From NCBI GenBank assembly GCA_943330745.2, contig CALQIX020000008.1, positions 55,348 through 119,347 on the forward strand: a stretch of 64,000 bases of DNA. Direction: 5' to 3'. This document shows, in pieces, positions 17,300 to 26,151 of the stretch (within the stretch, counting starts at the first letter, position 1; each line of letters begins with the position of its first letter). This DNA comes from Lishizhenia tianjinensis. Its GTDB lineage: Bacteria > Bacteroidota > Bacteroidia > Flavobacteriales_D > Crocinitomicaceae. Made by a program: the position numbers and the translations under genes. The notes beneath the pieces are model-generated. The model made no database searches, was not told the DNA's origin, and saw only the letters and a list, made by a program, of their open reading frames with translations.

Positions 17300-18142
17300 A
17301 TGGAACCAACTGACATTCAAAATAAAAAAGCAAAAGAAAAGTATAGTGATTTTGAGGATTTTCAGGATTATAAATCAAGTCAATCAGTCAAAAAATTCTT
17401 TACGTTCAAAGGGTTTATAAAAGCCATCGCTATTGTTTTTGTATTTATCATATTATACAATATTGGTGCATACTTGATTGATTATCTACTAACATTTATT
17501 TCAATAATTCCATCGTTCCTAATTATATTATCAGGAATTGGAATTTATTTTTTTGATCGTTCACTGAAAAAGAAAACAAATCTGTTAATCAAAAAAACAA
17601 ACGATTACATTAAACTATCTTCTCCATTGTTTATTGACATTTTATCATTTTTTTCCGTGCCAATAATTTTGTTAGGAATATTACTTGTTTTATTTAATAC
17701 ATTTCTTCTTTATGAAAGTTCTGTAGGGTTTTATTTTGGGGGCATATGCTATGTTCTTACAATTATGTATTGCTTTACACTTTACAAAAGATACCGCCAT
17801 TCACTATTCGATAAAATTGTCATTTTCAAGGATTATATATTATTTGACCACCCTGAAACAAAAGAAACTATTCGAATCAACAAAGAAGAGACATCTAAAA
17901 TTGTGGATTTATGGTTACTGACGTCTGGAATCTTAGATAAAAGAATAATTGAGTTTCATTATTTAAACGACCATAATGGAAAAACTATTGAAATTGAAGA
18001 TGAACATTTAGAAAATATGCGTTTAAACATTGATTTGTTTATTGATTCCTTAAAAGAAATGGATTACTCAATAACAAAAGAGTATTTCACCTTTGGACAG
18101 ACAAATCGTACTGACGAAAATGACAAGCAAATTGTTGTATAA
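17300..18142 (+). CDS. Unknown membrane protein with C-terminal soluble domain
   Basis: A 280-aa protein. A charged N-terminus (residues 1-35) is followed by membrane helices at about 41-60, 63-85, 115-140 and 143-160. A soluble tail follows (DKIVIFKDYILFDHPETKE, then IIEFHYLNDHNGKTIEIEDE). The tail looks like a small beta-rich domain closed by a helix, as in PH-like membrane proteins, but I recognise no family. TACATTTA lies directly against the ATG, a one-mismatch -7 box. It is separated from paralogue B by 152 bases with no other gene. Confidence 0.65.
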   Translation: MEPTDIQNKKAKEKYSDFEDFQDYKSSQSVKKFFTFKGFIKAIAIVFVFIILYNIGAYLIDYLLTFISIIPSFLIILSGIGIYFFDRSLKKKTNLLIKKTNDYIKLSSPLFIDILSFFSVPIILLGILLVLFNTFLLYESSVGFYFGGICYVLTIMYCFTLYKRYRHSLFDKIVIFKDYILFDHPETKETIRINKEETSKIVDLWLLTSGILDKRIIEFHYLNDHNGKTIEIEDEHLENMRLNIDLFIDSLKEMDYSITKEYFTFGQTNRTDENDKQIVV

Positions 18143-18574
18143 AGTTGAATTTCCTGAAAAGTTTCAATTTCTCGATTTAAATTCCTGAAATCTGGTGAAA
18201 TTCAATTGACTGCGACTCATCAATTATTTTCAAACATGGAACAACTGCATCAATTGTTTTATAATCATCAAGCATAAAATGATTTTAACGATGTTTTCAT
18301 CTTGGTCTAAATACGTTGACCGTTCGAATTTTTCAATTCATCTGAAAAAAGTGTTGTTTTTAACATCTAATTCAGATAAAATGGGTGTGGAACAGATTGC
18401 CGTTAATTTCTTTTCCTGAGAAAAGCAAGTGAAACGACCCATAAAATAGTGTGTCCATTTTTCGCACAACAAAAACTGTAATACCCAATATCAAAACTGG
18501 AAGCTGATTTTGGGCTCATGTAGATGTTAGTTGAAAAAGCACATTCCATCATAAAATTCTTACCTTCGCTTTAC
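18143..18574. other. Gene-poor spacer
   Basis: A 432-base AT-rich stretch. I see no ORF longer than about 35 codons on either strand, no tRNA and no insertion-sequence end. A weak hairpin AATTGA/TCAATT (18204-18225) follows the membrane protein gene. TACCTTCG at 18561-18568, six bases before the next ATG, is a near-match to the -7 box. The spacer may be the scar of lost genes, but no fragment is recognisable. Confidence 0.5.
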
Positions 18575-18961
18575 ATGAAACGATGGATGCTTTTTTTCTT
18601 TTTGTGTGCTTCGCTTTCAATCGTTGCTCAAAAACCCCTTAAAAAAAGGGTGTTGGGTGAATATGTGGGAAAAATTGCGGCGTATAAATTGAATACTGGT
18701 TCACAATTGATTGAGGTGGCATCAACGGAGATATCAGTGAAATTAAGAAAAACAGATCTTGATTTTACCATTGGAAGAAACGAAATGACAGTTCCCTATT
18801 CCTGGGAAAAAAAGGATAAAACAACGTTTATTGTAACATTTAACCGCTCGGTTGATGAATCGCCAGAAACAATTTTGCTGTATAAAAAAACGAAATCTAT
18901 GAAACGCTTGGGTCTGTTTCCGCAACCAGATGCTATATTGAATAAGAAAAAAAAGAAATAA
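18575..18961 (+). CDS. Small exported protein of unknown function
   Basis: A 128-aa protein with a signal peptide (MKRWMLFFFLCASLSIVAQ) and a short, beta-rich mature domain (VLGEYVGKIAAYKLNTGSQL, then ISVKLRKTDLDFTIGRNEMT, then TTFIVTFNRSVDESPETIL). It ends in a Lys-rich tail (LNKKKKK). The start was taken at the Met that begins the signal peptide, seven bases after a near-consensus -7 box. It is convergent with the thioesterase gene, with one base between the stops. No family is recognised. Confidence 0.7.
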   Translation: MKRWMLFFFLCASLSIVAQKPLKKRVLGEYVGKIAAYKLNTGSQLIEVASTEISVKLRKTDLDFTIGRNEMTVPYSWEKKDKTTFIVTFNRSVDESPETILLYKKTKSMKRLGLFPQPDAILNKKKKK

Positions 18962-18962
18962 G

Positions 18963-19478
18963 CTATTCCTCAAAAAATAATTTCTTCAATTCAGTTGCGT
19001 CGCTTGGTTTCATTTTACCCGCTAAGATCAAACTAAGTTGTTTTCTGCGCAAAGCTCCTTCAAATCGATTTTTTTCTTCCTCTGTTTCTGGTATCAATTC
19101 AGGCACTTGGATGGGACCACCATTTTGATCAACTGCAACAAAAGTATAGATGGCTTCATTGCATTTTGCTCGTTCGCCGGTAACCGGATCTTCTACGAAT
19201 ACATCCACAAAAATTTCCATAGAGGAATTAAACGAACGAGAAACCTTAGCTTCCAATGTTACGATGGAGGCATGGTTGATTGGTTTTTGAAACGAAACAT
19301 GATTGACAGATGCCGTGACCACTACGCGCTTGCAATGCCTGTGTGCAGAAACACTGGCGATTTCATCCATCCATGCTAATAACTGACCGCCAAAAAGATT
19401 ACCTAATGTATTCGTATCATTTGGCAAAACAACTTTTGTTGTAATAGAGAGTGTCTCGGATGCTATTCTTGATTTCAT
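18963..19478 (-). CDS. Acyl-CoA thioesterase, hotdog fold (YciA/BACH type)
   Basis: A 171-aa hotdog-fold thioesterase. The signature TLGNLFGGQLLAWMDEIASV carries the catalytic Asp of the YciA/ACOT7 family, and VVVTASVNHVSFQKPINHAS and ATIYTFVAVDQ-like strands follow. It hydrolyses acyl-CoA to free acid and CoA in the cytoplasm; the preferred chain length is not readable. A perfect -7 box (TACATTTG) sits four bases before the ATG. Confidence 0.88.
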   Translation of the reverse strand: MKSRIASETLSITTKVVLPNDTNTLGNLFGGQLLAWMDEIASVSAHRHCKRVVVTASVNHVSFQKPINHASIVTLEAKVSRSFNSSMEIFVDVFVEDPVTGERAKCNEAIYTFVAVDQNGGPIQVPELIPETEEEKNRFEGALRRKQLSLILAGKMKPSDATELKKLFFEE

Positions 19479-19482
19479 ACTA

Positions 19483-19490
19483 CAAATGTA
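19483..19490 (-). promoter_or_regulatory. -7 promoter box for the acyl-CoA thioesterase
   Basis: TACATTTG on the minus strand, ending four bases before the ATG; this is another instance of the very short -7-to-ATG spacing. Confidence 0.55.
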
Positions 19491-19623
19491 AGGAAGTTAA
19501 TGGTAGTCGACTCTTTTCGATTAAAAATTGGATGAAATCAAAATTTATTTGGAACTTTTTTAAATAAAGTGGTAATTTAGGCAAACTATTAAAAGAATTA
19601 ACTGTTCTAAACTAAATTTAACT

Positions 19624-21801
19624 ATGAACTCAAAAATTAGTATTGCCTTTTCGTTTGTTTTATTTTCATTTTTTACGCTTTTCAGCCAAGTTAAAAGAAC
19701 CATCGATCCAACCAATGTGCGTGATGGAGAGCAGGTTGAGTATTGTATTCAACACAAGAAAATGGCTGCTTTGATGCAAAATACTGACTATGTATTGCAA
19801 AAACAGCAAGATGATATTGAATTTGCGAAAGCACTGAAAAAAGCGCAGCCTAAAGGTGTTGTTTACCGAATTCCAATTGTATTTCACGTTCTTCATAACA
19901 ATGGGGTAGAAAACATTTCAGATGAACAAATCATGGATCAATTAGCCATTCTAAACCGTGATTTCAGAAAACAAAATGCGGACACAGCAACAGTTCAATC
20001 AGACTTTGTGGGTATGCCAACCGATGCAGAAATTGAATTTGTTCTTGCCACCAAAGCACCAAATGGAACTTGTTTTAAAGGAATTACTCGCACCATGAAT
20101 GCCATTTCTTATGATGGCGCGGACGGTGATGCACAAGTTACAGCCATTAGAAATGGAAACGATGTATTTAACGGCTCTTGGCCAGGAAATAAATACTTGA
20201 ATGTTTTTATTTGTGGTGAAATTGGTGGTGCTGCTGGATATACTACAAATCCTTCTGGTTGGTCGGGTTCAAGTATGACAAACGGAATTTGGATTTTACA
20301 CGATTATGTGGGGTCCATTGGAACGAGTTCCGTAGGAACAAGTCGAGCACTAACGCATGAGGTAGGACATTGGTTGAACCTTTCGCACACATGGGGAGGA
20401 AATAACAATCCTGGAAATGCTTCTTCTTGCAGCACGGATGATGGGGTAGATGATACACCTAATTGTATTGGAGTTACCTCTTGTTTGATAAATGCAAATA
20501 CGTGTAATTCAGTCAATTCTTATTGGTCTTATGATGTTAGAGATAATGTAGAAAATTATATGGATTATTCCTATTGTTCAAAAATGTACACGGGTGGACA
20601 AGTGGACCGCATGCGAGCAGCTCTTCAATCTACTAATACAGGTAGGTTTAATTTGTGGCAATCTGCTAATTTAACAGCAACAGGAGCTACCGGCGATGTA
20701 TACTTGTGTAAGGCTCAATTTACAACAGATAGAACCACAATCTGTTTGGGCGATTCAATTCAATTAGTGGATGATTCATACAATCTTGTTACCGGTTGGA
20801 ACTGGGATGTTACTCCAGCTACAGGATGGACATTTGCATCTGGTTCGGCTGCTAATTCTCAAAACCCGACGATTAATTTTTCACAACCCGGACTTTACAC
20901 AGTAAAATTAACAGCGACAGATGGTTCCACATCCGATGACGAGATTAAAAATAATTACATTCGAGTATTGCCAGATCCTTCGGTACTGCCTTATTGGGAA
21001 GGGTTTGAATCCTATTCAACGTTAACGAATGTAAACAATTGGGAAGTTTATAATCCAAATAATAACAACGCGTGGACCATTGAAAACACAACAGGTCATT
21101 CCGGAGCACAATGTGCCAAATTGGTAAATTTTGGTCAAGGAGTTGGGAGTGTCGATGAATTAACCTCAGCGCCAATTGATTTATCAGTTATACCATCAAC
21201 TGGAACTGTTACGTTGAGCTTTCGCTATGCATACCGCAAAAAAACAACGGCTGATTATGAATACCTAAAAGTATTTGTAACATCTGATTGTGGCGAAACA
21301 TGGGCACAAAGAAAAACATTGGGTGGAAATCAATTATCAAGCTCGGTTTCTTCAACAAGCTGGAAACCAACCCAACAAGCAGATTGGGTAACAGTGCACA
21401 TGATTAACGTAACTAGTATCTATTTCACCCCTAATTTTAAAATGAAATTTAAATTTGAAGGAGAGGGAGGCAATAACATCTATTTGGATGATATCAATCT
21501 GTATGCAGGCTCTCCTTCCGATAATCTTGTTTTGAGCTTAGAAGAAAATTCTGACTTAACAGCAATCGATTTGTATCCAAACCCAGCTGATGAGGATGTA
21601 CACATTCGTTATTCTTCGGCAGTTGACACGAGATTGGCAATTTCAATTATGGATTTATCCGGAAAAGTGATTTCAACCACGACCGTTCAATCGAAAACAG
21701 GAGATAACATGGTTATTATTCCAACAGCAGGTATGGCTTCTGGAACGTATCTGGTTCAATTGGGAACAAATGCACGGGTATTAAAATTTGTTGTTAATTA
21801 A
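19624..21801 (+). CDS. Secreted M43 (pappalysin-like) zinc metalloprotease with PKD and T9SS domains
   Basis: A 725-aa secreted protease. A signal peptide (residues 1-22) and a propeptide-like region lead to an M43 catalytic domain with zinc motif HEVGHWLNLSH (His245, Glu246, His249, His255), followed by WGG and a Met-turn ENYMDYSYC. Downstream come a PKD-like domain (about 365-445, GWNWDVTP and PGLYTVKLTATDGS) and a jelly-roll domain (about 455-635, WEGFESYSTLTNVNNWEVYN). The T9SS type A sorting domain lies at about 650-725 (AIDLYPNPADEDVHIRY ... ASGTYLVQLGTN). It probably degrades extracellular protein. A one-mismatch -7 box TAAATTTA lies three bases before the ATG. Confidence 0.93.
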   Translation: MNSKISIAFSFVLFSFFTLFSQVKRTIDPTNVRDGEQVEYCIQHKKMAALMQNTDYVLQKQQDDIEFAKALKKAQPKGVVYRIPIVFHVLHNNGVENISDEQIMDQLAILNRDFRKQNADTATVQSDFVGMPTDAEIEFVLATKAPNGTCFKGITRTMNAISYDGADGDAQVTAIRNGNDVFNGSWPGNKYLNVFICGEIGGAAGYTTNPSGWSGSSMTNGIWILHDYVGSIGTSSVGTSRALTHEVGHWLNLSHTWGGNNNPGNASSCSTDDGVDDTPNCIGVTSCLINANTCNSVNSYWSYDVRDNVENYMDYSYCSKMYTGGQVDRMRAALQSTNTGRFNLWQSANLTATGATGDVYLCKAQFTTDRTTICLGDSIQLVDDSYNLVTGWNWDVTPATGWTFASGSAANSQNPTINFSQPGLYTVKLTATDGSTSDDEIKNNYIRVLPDPSVLPYWEGFESYSTLTNVNNWEVYNPNNNNAWTIENTTGHSGAQCAKLVNFGQGVGSVDELTSAPIDLSVIPSTGTVTLSFRYAYRKKTTADYEYLKVFVTSDCGETWAQRKTLGGNQLSSSVSSTSWKPTQQADWVTVHMINVTSIYFTPNFKMKFKFEGEGGNNIYLDDINLYAGSPSDNLVLSLEENSDLTAIDLYPNPADEDVHIRYSSAVDTRLAISIMDLSGKVISTTTVQSKTGDNMVIIPTAGMASGTYLVQLGTNARVLKFVVN

Positions 21802-21851
21802 TTGATAAAACCAATGGGAACATGTAATTTCGCAGTCCCTATAACAATTCT

Positions 21852-22829
21852 ATGAAAACGGTACAATTTAGAGAGGCCCTTCGTGAAGCAATGAGCGAAG
21901 AAATGAGAAGAGACCAAGCGGTTTTTTTACTTGGAGAAGAAGTAGCAGAATATAACGGAGCTTATAAAGTTTCTCAAGGAATGCTCGATGAATTTGGTCC
22001 AAAACGCGTGATTGATACTCCGATTGCTGAGCTTGGATTTGCCGGAATTGCTGTTGGTGCTTCGATGAATGGATTGCGTCCAATTGTAGAGTTTATGACA
22101 TGGAATTTTGCCATTTTAGCGGCAGATCAAATCATCAATAGCGCAGCAAAAATGCTTCAAATGTCGGGTGGACAATATCATTGCCCAATTGTTTTCAGAG
22201 GAGGGAATGGAACAGCAGGTCAATTGGGAGCTACACATTCCCAAAGTTTTGAGGCATTCTATGCACACGTTCCAGGATTAAAGGTAATAACGCCATCAAA
22301 TCCAGCAGACGCCAAAGGATTATTAAAAGCTGCGATTCGAGATAATGACCCAGTTGTTTTTCTCGAATCAGAAAAAATGTATGGTGATAAAGGAGAAATT
22401 CCTGAAGGTGAATATATAATTCCTATTGGTGTTGCTGACATCAAACGAAAAGGAAATGACGTAACCATCGTTTCTTTTGGTAAAATTTTGAAAGTTGTTT
22501 ATGAAGCGGCTGAGGTACTTGAAAAAGAGGGCATTTCAGTAGAAATTATAGATCTTCGTACCGTACGCCCAATCGATTACAAAACGGTTGTTGAATCCGT
22601 TAAGAAAACAAATCGTTGCGTAATTGTTGAAGAGTCTTGGCCTTTGGCTTCTATTGCTTCGGAGATTGCGTATCACTTACAACAATATGCGTTTGATTAT
22701 CTAGATGCTCCTGTTTATAGAGTTATGCAAACAGATACACCTTTTGCGTTTTCTCCAACTTTGATTGAGGCTGCATTGCCAAATGTACCACGTGTGATTG
22801 CCGCTGTCAAAGCAACGTTATACAAATAA
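21852..22829 (+). CDS. pdhB: 2-oxoacid (pyruvate) dehydrogenase E1 component, beta subunit
   Basis: A 325-aa E1 beta subunit, the usual family length. Typical segments are visible: REALREAMSEEMRRDQAVFL, LLGEEVAEYNGAYKVSQGM, FRGGNGTAGQLGATHSQSFE, and the C-terminal transketolase domain with EIIDLRTVRPID. It forms the thiamine-diphosphate-dependent decarboxylase with an alpha subunit. The AEYNGAYKVSQG segment fits pyruvate rather than branched-chain E1 beta. Neither E1 alpha nor E2 is adjacent, although a BCKDH-type E2 lies about 32 kb away in this window. A near-consensus -7 box TAATTTCG is at 21825-21832. Confidence 0.9.
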   Translation: MKTVQFREALREAMSEEMRRDQAVFLLGEEVAEYNGAYKVSQGMLDEFGPKRVIDTPIAELGFAGIAVGASMNGLRPIVEFMTWNFAILAADQIINSAAKMLQMSGGQYHCPIVFRGGNGTAGQLGATHSQSFEAFYAHVPGLKVITPSNPADAKGLLKAAIRDNDPVVFLESEKMYGDKGEIPEGEYIIPIGVADIKRKGNDVTIVSFGKILKVVYEAAEVLEKEGISVEIIDLRTVRPIDYKTVVESVKKTNRCVIVEESWPLASIASEIAYHLQQYAFDYLDAPVYRVMQTDTPFAFSPTLIEAALPNVPRVIAAVKATLYK

Positions 22830-22830
22830 A

Positions 22831-23604
22831 TTATTTGTTCTTGTTTTTTTCGGTGATGGAATCTTTAATTTCCTTCATGAATTCTGAAGCGTAAACAAAG
22901 CTAGTTACCTCTAGGTTCTCTGTGGTAATGATATTGTTCTTGTTCCCTGTCCACCAGTTATTTCCATTATGGATAAATAGAATATTGTCCCCAATTTCCA
23001 TCACACTATTCATATCGTGAGTGATGGCGACAGTGGTAATTTGATATTCATAGGTGATTTCTCGGATGAGTGTATCAATTAAAATGGCGGTTTTAGGATC
23101 CAATCCGGAATTTGGCTCATCGCAAAACAAATATTTTGGATTCATGGCAATCGCTCGTGCAATACCAATTCTTTTTTGCATCCCACCACTACACTCCGAC
23201 GGAAAAAGGCTATTTCTGCCGGTCAGATTGACTCTTTCCAAGCAAAAGTTTACGCGAGTAAGCATTTCCTTTTTTGTCATTTTTTTAAACATCAACAAGG
23301 GAAACATCACATTTTCTTCCACGGTCATTGAGTCAAATAACGCAGATCCTTGAAAAAGCATTCCAATTTCTTGTCTGATAGACGTGCGCTCAACCCGATT
23401 CATTTTACAAAAATCACGTCCATTGAAAAGAATTTCCCCAGAGTCAACTTCGTGCAGCCCAACAATGCACTTCGCTAAAACAGTTTTTCCGTGTCCGGAT
23501 TGACCAATTATAAGGTTCACTTTCCCTTTTTCAAAGGTTGCGCTGATATCCTTCAGAACTTGGGTTTTTCCAAATGATTTATTAACGTGCTTAACCTCAA
23601 TCAT
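22831..23604 (-). CDS. ABC transporter ATP-binding protein, MlaF-like
   Basis: A 257-aa ATPase with Walker A GQSGHGKTV (about residues 34-42), ABC signature ECSGGMQKRIGIARA and Walker B YLFCDEPNSGLDP, then the His switch in AITHD. The Cys-Ser-Gly-Gly-Met-Gln signature and Pro-Asn after Walker B are typical of the MCE/Mla lipid-transport ATPases. It energises the neighbouring MlaE-like permease and overlaps it by four bases. The system moves phospholipids between inner and outer membrane. The MCE-domain partner (MlaD) is not in the window. Confidence 0.9.
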   Translation of the reverse strand: MIEVKHVNKSFGKTQVLKDISATFEKGKVNLIIGQSGHGKTVLAKCIVGLHEVDSGEILFNGRDFCKMNRVERTSIRQEIGMLFQGSALFDSMTVEENVMFPLLMFKKMTKKEMLTRVNFCLERVNLTGRNSLFPSECSGGMQKRIGIARAIAMNPKYLFCDEPNSGLDPKTAILIDTLIREITYEYQITTVAITHDMNSVMEIGDNILFIHNGNNWWTGNKNNIITTENLEVTSFVYASEFMKEIKDSITEKNKNK

Positions 23605-24344
23605 GAAAGTAAAATCATTTGAGTTAATAGGAAATTTGCAACGAGAATGGCGACACTGCTACTTACGACTGCCTGCGTGGAAGAACGACCAACTTCTAAT
23701 GATCCTCCTTTTACGTAATACCCATAAAAAGAAGATATCGTAACAATGATAAAGCCAAACACAACACATTTAGTTAATGCGTACCAAACATTACTCATTT
23801 CAAAATAATATCTTATACCGTATACATAGGTTTCAGTGGATGATAAATCGGATAGAACAAGAGCGATCCACCCACCTGCCAAACTCAATCCCATTGAGAA
23901 AATTACCAAAATTGGGAAGAATAAAACAGCGGCAGTCACCTTTGGAAGCACCAAAAAATTCAGTGAATTTACTCCCATTATCTCAAGCGCATCAATTTGC
24001 TCTGTTACGCGCATGGTTCCAATTTCCGATGCAATGTTTGAACCTACTTTCCCAGCGAGTATTAAAGAAATGATTGTTGGCGAAAATTCGAGGATTGTAC
24101 TTGATTGTGTAATGTATCCAACTGTATAAGTGGGCAACAACGGATTAGACATGTTGGACGCAGTTTGTAGGGCAATCACTCCACCTATAAATGACGACAT
24201 TAAGGCAACTAACGGTATGGAGTTAATTCCAATGTGCTCTAATTCTTCAAATAACCTCCTTCTAAAAACAGAGAATTTTTCAGGTGTGCGGAATACTATT
24301 GTTAGCATTAAAAAGTATTTTCCGAATCCTTCAATTAATTTCAT
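23601..24344 (-). CDS. MlaE-like ABC lipid-transport permease
   Basis: A 247-aa integral membrane protein of the MlaE/permease family. Signatures are EELEHIGINSIPLVALMSSF, FSPTIISLILAGKVGSNIAS followed by EIGTMRVTEQIDALEIMGVN, and about five membrane helices. It is the permease of the inner-membrane MCE complex and is coupled to the ATPase by an ATGA-type overlap. The gene starts without a recognisable -7 box, divergent from the SprT-like gene. Confidence 0.9.
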   Translation of the reverse strand: MKLIEGFGKYFLMLTIVFRTPEKFSVFRRRLFEELEHIGINSIPLVALMSSFIGGVIALQTASNMSNPLLPTYTVGYITQSSTILEFSPTIISLILAGKVGSNIASEIGTMRVTEQIDALEIMGVNSLNFLVLPKVTAAVLFFPILVIFSMGLSLAGGWIALVLSDLSSTETYVYGIRYYFEMSNVWYALTKCVVFGFIIVTISSFYGYYVKGGSLEVGRSSTQAVVSSSVAILVANFLLTQMILLS

Positions 24345-24421
24345 GGTGGCTAAGTTAAGGCTTATTTAAGTTATGCCGTTTCAAAATCACCATTTTTTGT
24401 TTCTAAAAACAATAAAATTCT

Positions 24422-24429
24422 TACATTTG
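24422..24429 (+). promoter_or_regulatory. Promoter for the SprT-like/ManC operon
   Basis: TACATTTG (-7 consensus) ends five bases before the ATG at 24435. A TTG at 24397-24399, 22 bases upstream, could serve as the -33 element. Confidence 0.6.
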
Positions 24430-24434
24430 GATAG

Positions 24435-25061
24435 ATGTACACCGCAACAAAACATGATCTTTACCAAAAAGTGTTGGTGAAATATTTACCAGAAGTTTTT
24501 GTTTCTTATGTCACTGAGTTACTTATTTTACATAAGGTAAAATTCAAGATTGTAGCACCAAGAACTACCAAACTGGGTGATTTTCGAGTAGGGTCTAGCC
24601 TTCAAATGCCTCAAATTACGATCAATGGAAACCTCAATCCATATGCGTTTTTAATTACAACCATACATGAATTTGCTCATTTTAAAACATTCGAAAAATT
24701 TGGCAATCGAGTTTCACCTCATGGACCAGAATGGAAATCAGAATTTAAAAGGTTATTAGAACCGGTTATACAAATGGAGCAATTGCCAGAGGAGATTAAT
24801 TTTGCTTTGCAGCGTTCTTTAAATAACCTCAAGGCTTCTTCATGCAGTGATATACATCTTTCCAGACAATTGGCTAAATTTGATAGGCATGATGAATCAA
24901 TTACTTTGCTGGAAAATCTCTCGAAGGGGGAGTGTTTTTTATTACAAGGCAAAGTTTTTTGTAAGGGCGATTTGCGAAGAAAACGTTTTCTTTGCACAGA
25001 ATTAAAAACAAACAAAAATTATCTCGTTAGTGCAATAGCCAAAGTAACACCATTAGAATGA
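24435..25061 (+). CDS. SprT-like zinc metallopeptidase-domain protein
   Basis: A 208-aa protein with an SprT/SprT-like zinc motif HEFAH (His78, Glu79, His82) and a downstream HGPEWK that supplies the usual third ligand region (SPHGPEWKSEFKRLL). The C-terminal third (about 150-208, GECFLLQGKVFCKGDLRRKR) has the spacing of the small C-terminal domain of this family but not a full zinc ribbon. Members are putative DNA-protein-crosslink proteases or transcription-linked proteins; the role in this organism is unknown. It is the first gene of a tightly packed operon and overlaps manC by four bases. Confidence 0.85.
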   Translation: MYTATKHDLYQKVLVKYLPEVFVSYVTELLILHKVKFKIVAPRTTKLGDFRVGSSLQMPQITINGNLNPYAFLITTIHEFAHFKTFEKFGNRVSPHGPEWKSEFKRLLEPVIQMEQLPEEINFALQRSLNNLKASSCSDIHLSRQLAKFDRHDESITLLENLSKGECFLLQGKVFCKGDLRRKRFLCTELKTNKNYLVSAIAKVTPLE

Positions 25062-26125
25062 AAAACGAACAATTATTTGGACTCATTATGGCCGGTGGAA
25101 TTGGAAGTAGGTTTTGGCCTTTATCAACTCCCGAAATGCCTAAACAATTTCTTGATATTTTAGGTGTTGGGAAGTCTTTACTGCAATTGACTTTTGAACG
25201 ATTAGAAAAAAAGATTCCTCCTCATCAAATTTATATTCTCACCAATTTAAATTATGCTTCTACTGTTGCTGAGCAACTTCCTATGTTGAAGGAAGCGCAA
25301 ATAATTTGTGAGCCCGAAAGAAAGAACACCGCGCCTTGCATCCTATATGCAGCATTGAAAATTAAAAAAATCAATCCGAATTCTACCTTAATTGTAGCCC
25401 CTTCAGACCATCTTATTTTGAATGAAAATTTATTTAATGATCAGTTGGAAATTGCAATTTCTGAGGCGCAAAAAAATCACTTGGTAACCCTAGGCGTTAA
25501 GCCTACGCGTCCTGATATTGGATATGGATACATTGAGTTTGATTCAAATACCACACCGGTAGCTGGGCATGTTTTTAAGGTTAAACAATTTAGAGAAAAA
25601 CCCAATCTTCAGACAGCAACAGAATTTTTATCTTCTGGTAATTTTTATTGGAATGCGGGAATCTTTATTTGGAAAATTGATGCTATTTTGCATGCTTTTC
25701 AAAAATATCAACCGAATCTATTGGAGTTGTTTAATCGTATTTCAATTGATTCATCAACAGAGCAACATGATTTAGCTCTTGCATTTAAAACGTGTGTCGA
25801 CATCTCAATTGATTTTGCTATACTTGAGCACTCACAAGATGTTTCAGTTGTTTTAACCTCTTTTGATTGGAGTGATTTAGGTACTTGGGGAAGCTTAAAT
25901 GAAAAAGTAAAACCAGATGAAAATGGGAATGTTGTTATTTTTGGAGCGCCTAGTTTTTTTGATGCACAAAGTAATTTGGTGTATTTCCCCAACAACAAAA
26001 AGGTCCTAATTGATGGTTTGAGAGATTATATAGTCATTGATTCAACCGAGAAATTATTGATTATCCCAAAAACGAATGAAGGGAAATTGAAATCCTATCT
26101 AAAAAGTATGGGCGAAAACGTTTAA
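25058..26125 (+). CDS. manC: Mannose-1-phosphate guanylyltransferase
   Basis: A 355-aa nucleotidyltransferase. The signature GGIGSRFWPLSTPEMPKQF (residues 12-30) binds GTP and the divalent metal. It is followed by ICEPERKNTAPCILYAALKI, the metal-binding APSDHLI, and the sugar-binding FREKPN and FYWNAGIFIWK. It makes GDP-mannose from mannose-1-phosphate and GTP for cell-surface glycans. The short form lacks the phosphomannose isomerase cupin domain found in bifunctional ManC/AlgA. Translational coupling with the SprT-like gene is suggested by the four-base overlap. Confidence 0.94.
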   Translation: MKNEQLFGLIMAGGIGSRFWPLSTPEMPKQFLDILGVGKSLLQLTFERLEKKIPPHQIYILTNLNYASTVAEQLPMLKEAQIICEPERKNTAPCILYAALKIKKINPNSTLIVAPSDHLILNENLFNDQLEIAISEAQKNHLVTLGVKPTRPDIGYGYIEFDSNTTPVAGHVFKVKQFREKPNLQTATEFLSSGNFYWNAGIFIWKIDAILHAFQKYQPNLLELFNRISIDSSTEQHDLALAFKTCVDISIDFAILEHSQDVSVVLTSFDWSDLGTWGSLNEKVKPDENGNVVIFGAPSFFDAQSNLVYFPNNKKVLIDGLRDYIVIDSTEKLLIIPKTNEGKLKSYLKSMGENV

Positions 26126-26132
26126 AGAAGTG

Positions 26133-26140
26133 TATTTTTG
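26133..26140 (+). promoter_or_regulatory. -7 promoter box before the TauE-like gene
   Basis: TATTTTTG fits TAnnTTTG and lies 11 bases before the ATG, so the downstream part of the operon may have an internal promoter. Confidence 0.4.
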
Positions 26141-26151
26141 TTAGAAATAGG

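Noticed and set aside
18143..18574. Possible degraded transposase or lost gene on the minus strand
   Set aside because: Only a 30-codon frame without recognisable motifs could be read, and no inverted or direct repeat marks an element.
19038..19379. 113-aa open frame opposite the thioesterase gene
   Set aside because: It is fully antisense to a well-recognised hotdog thioesterase and its translation shows no domain.
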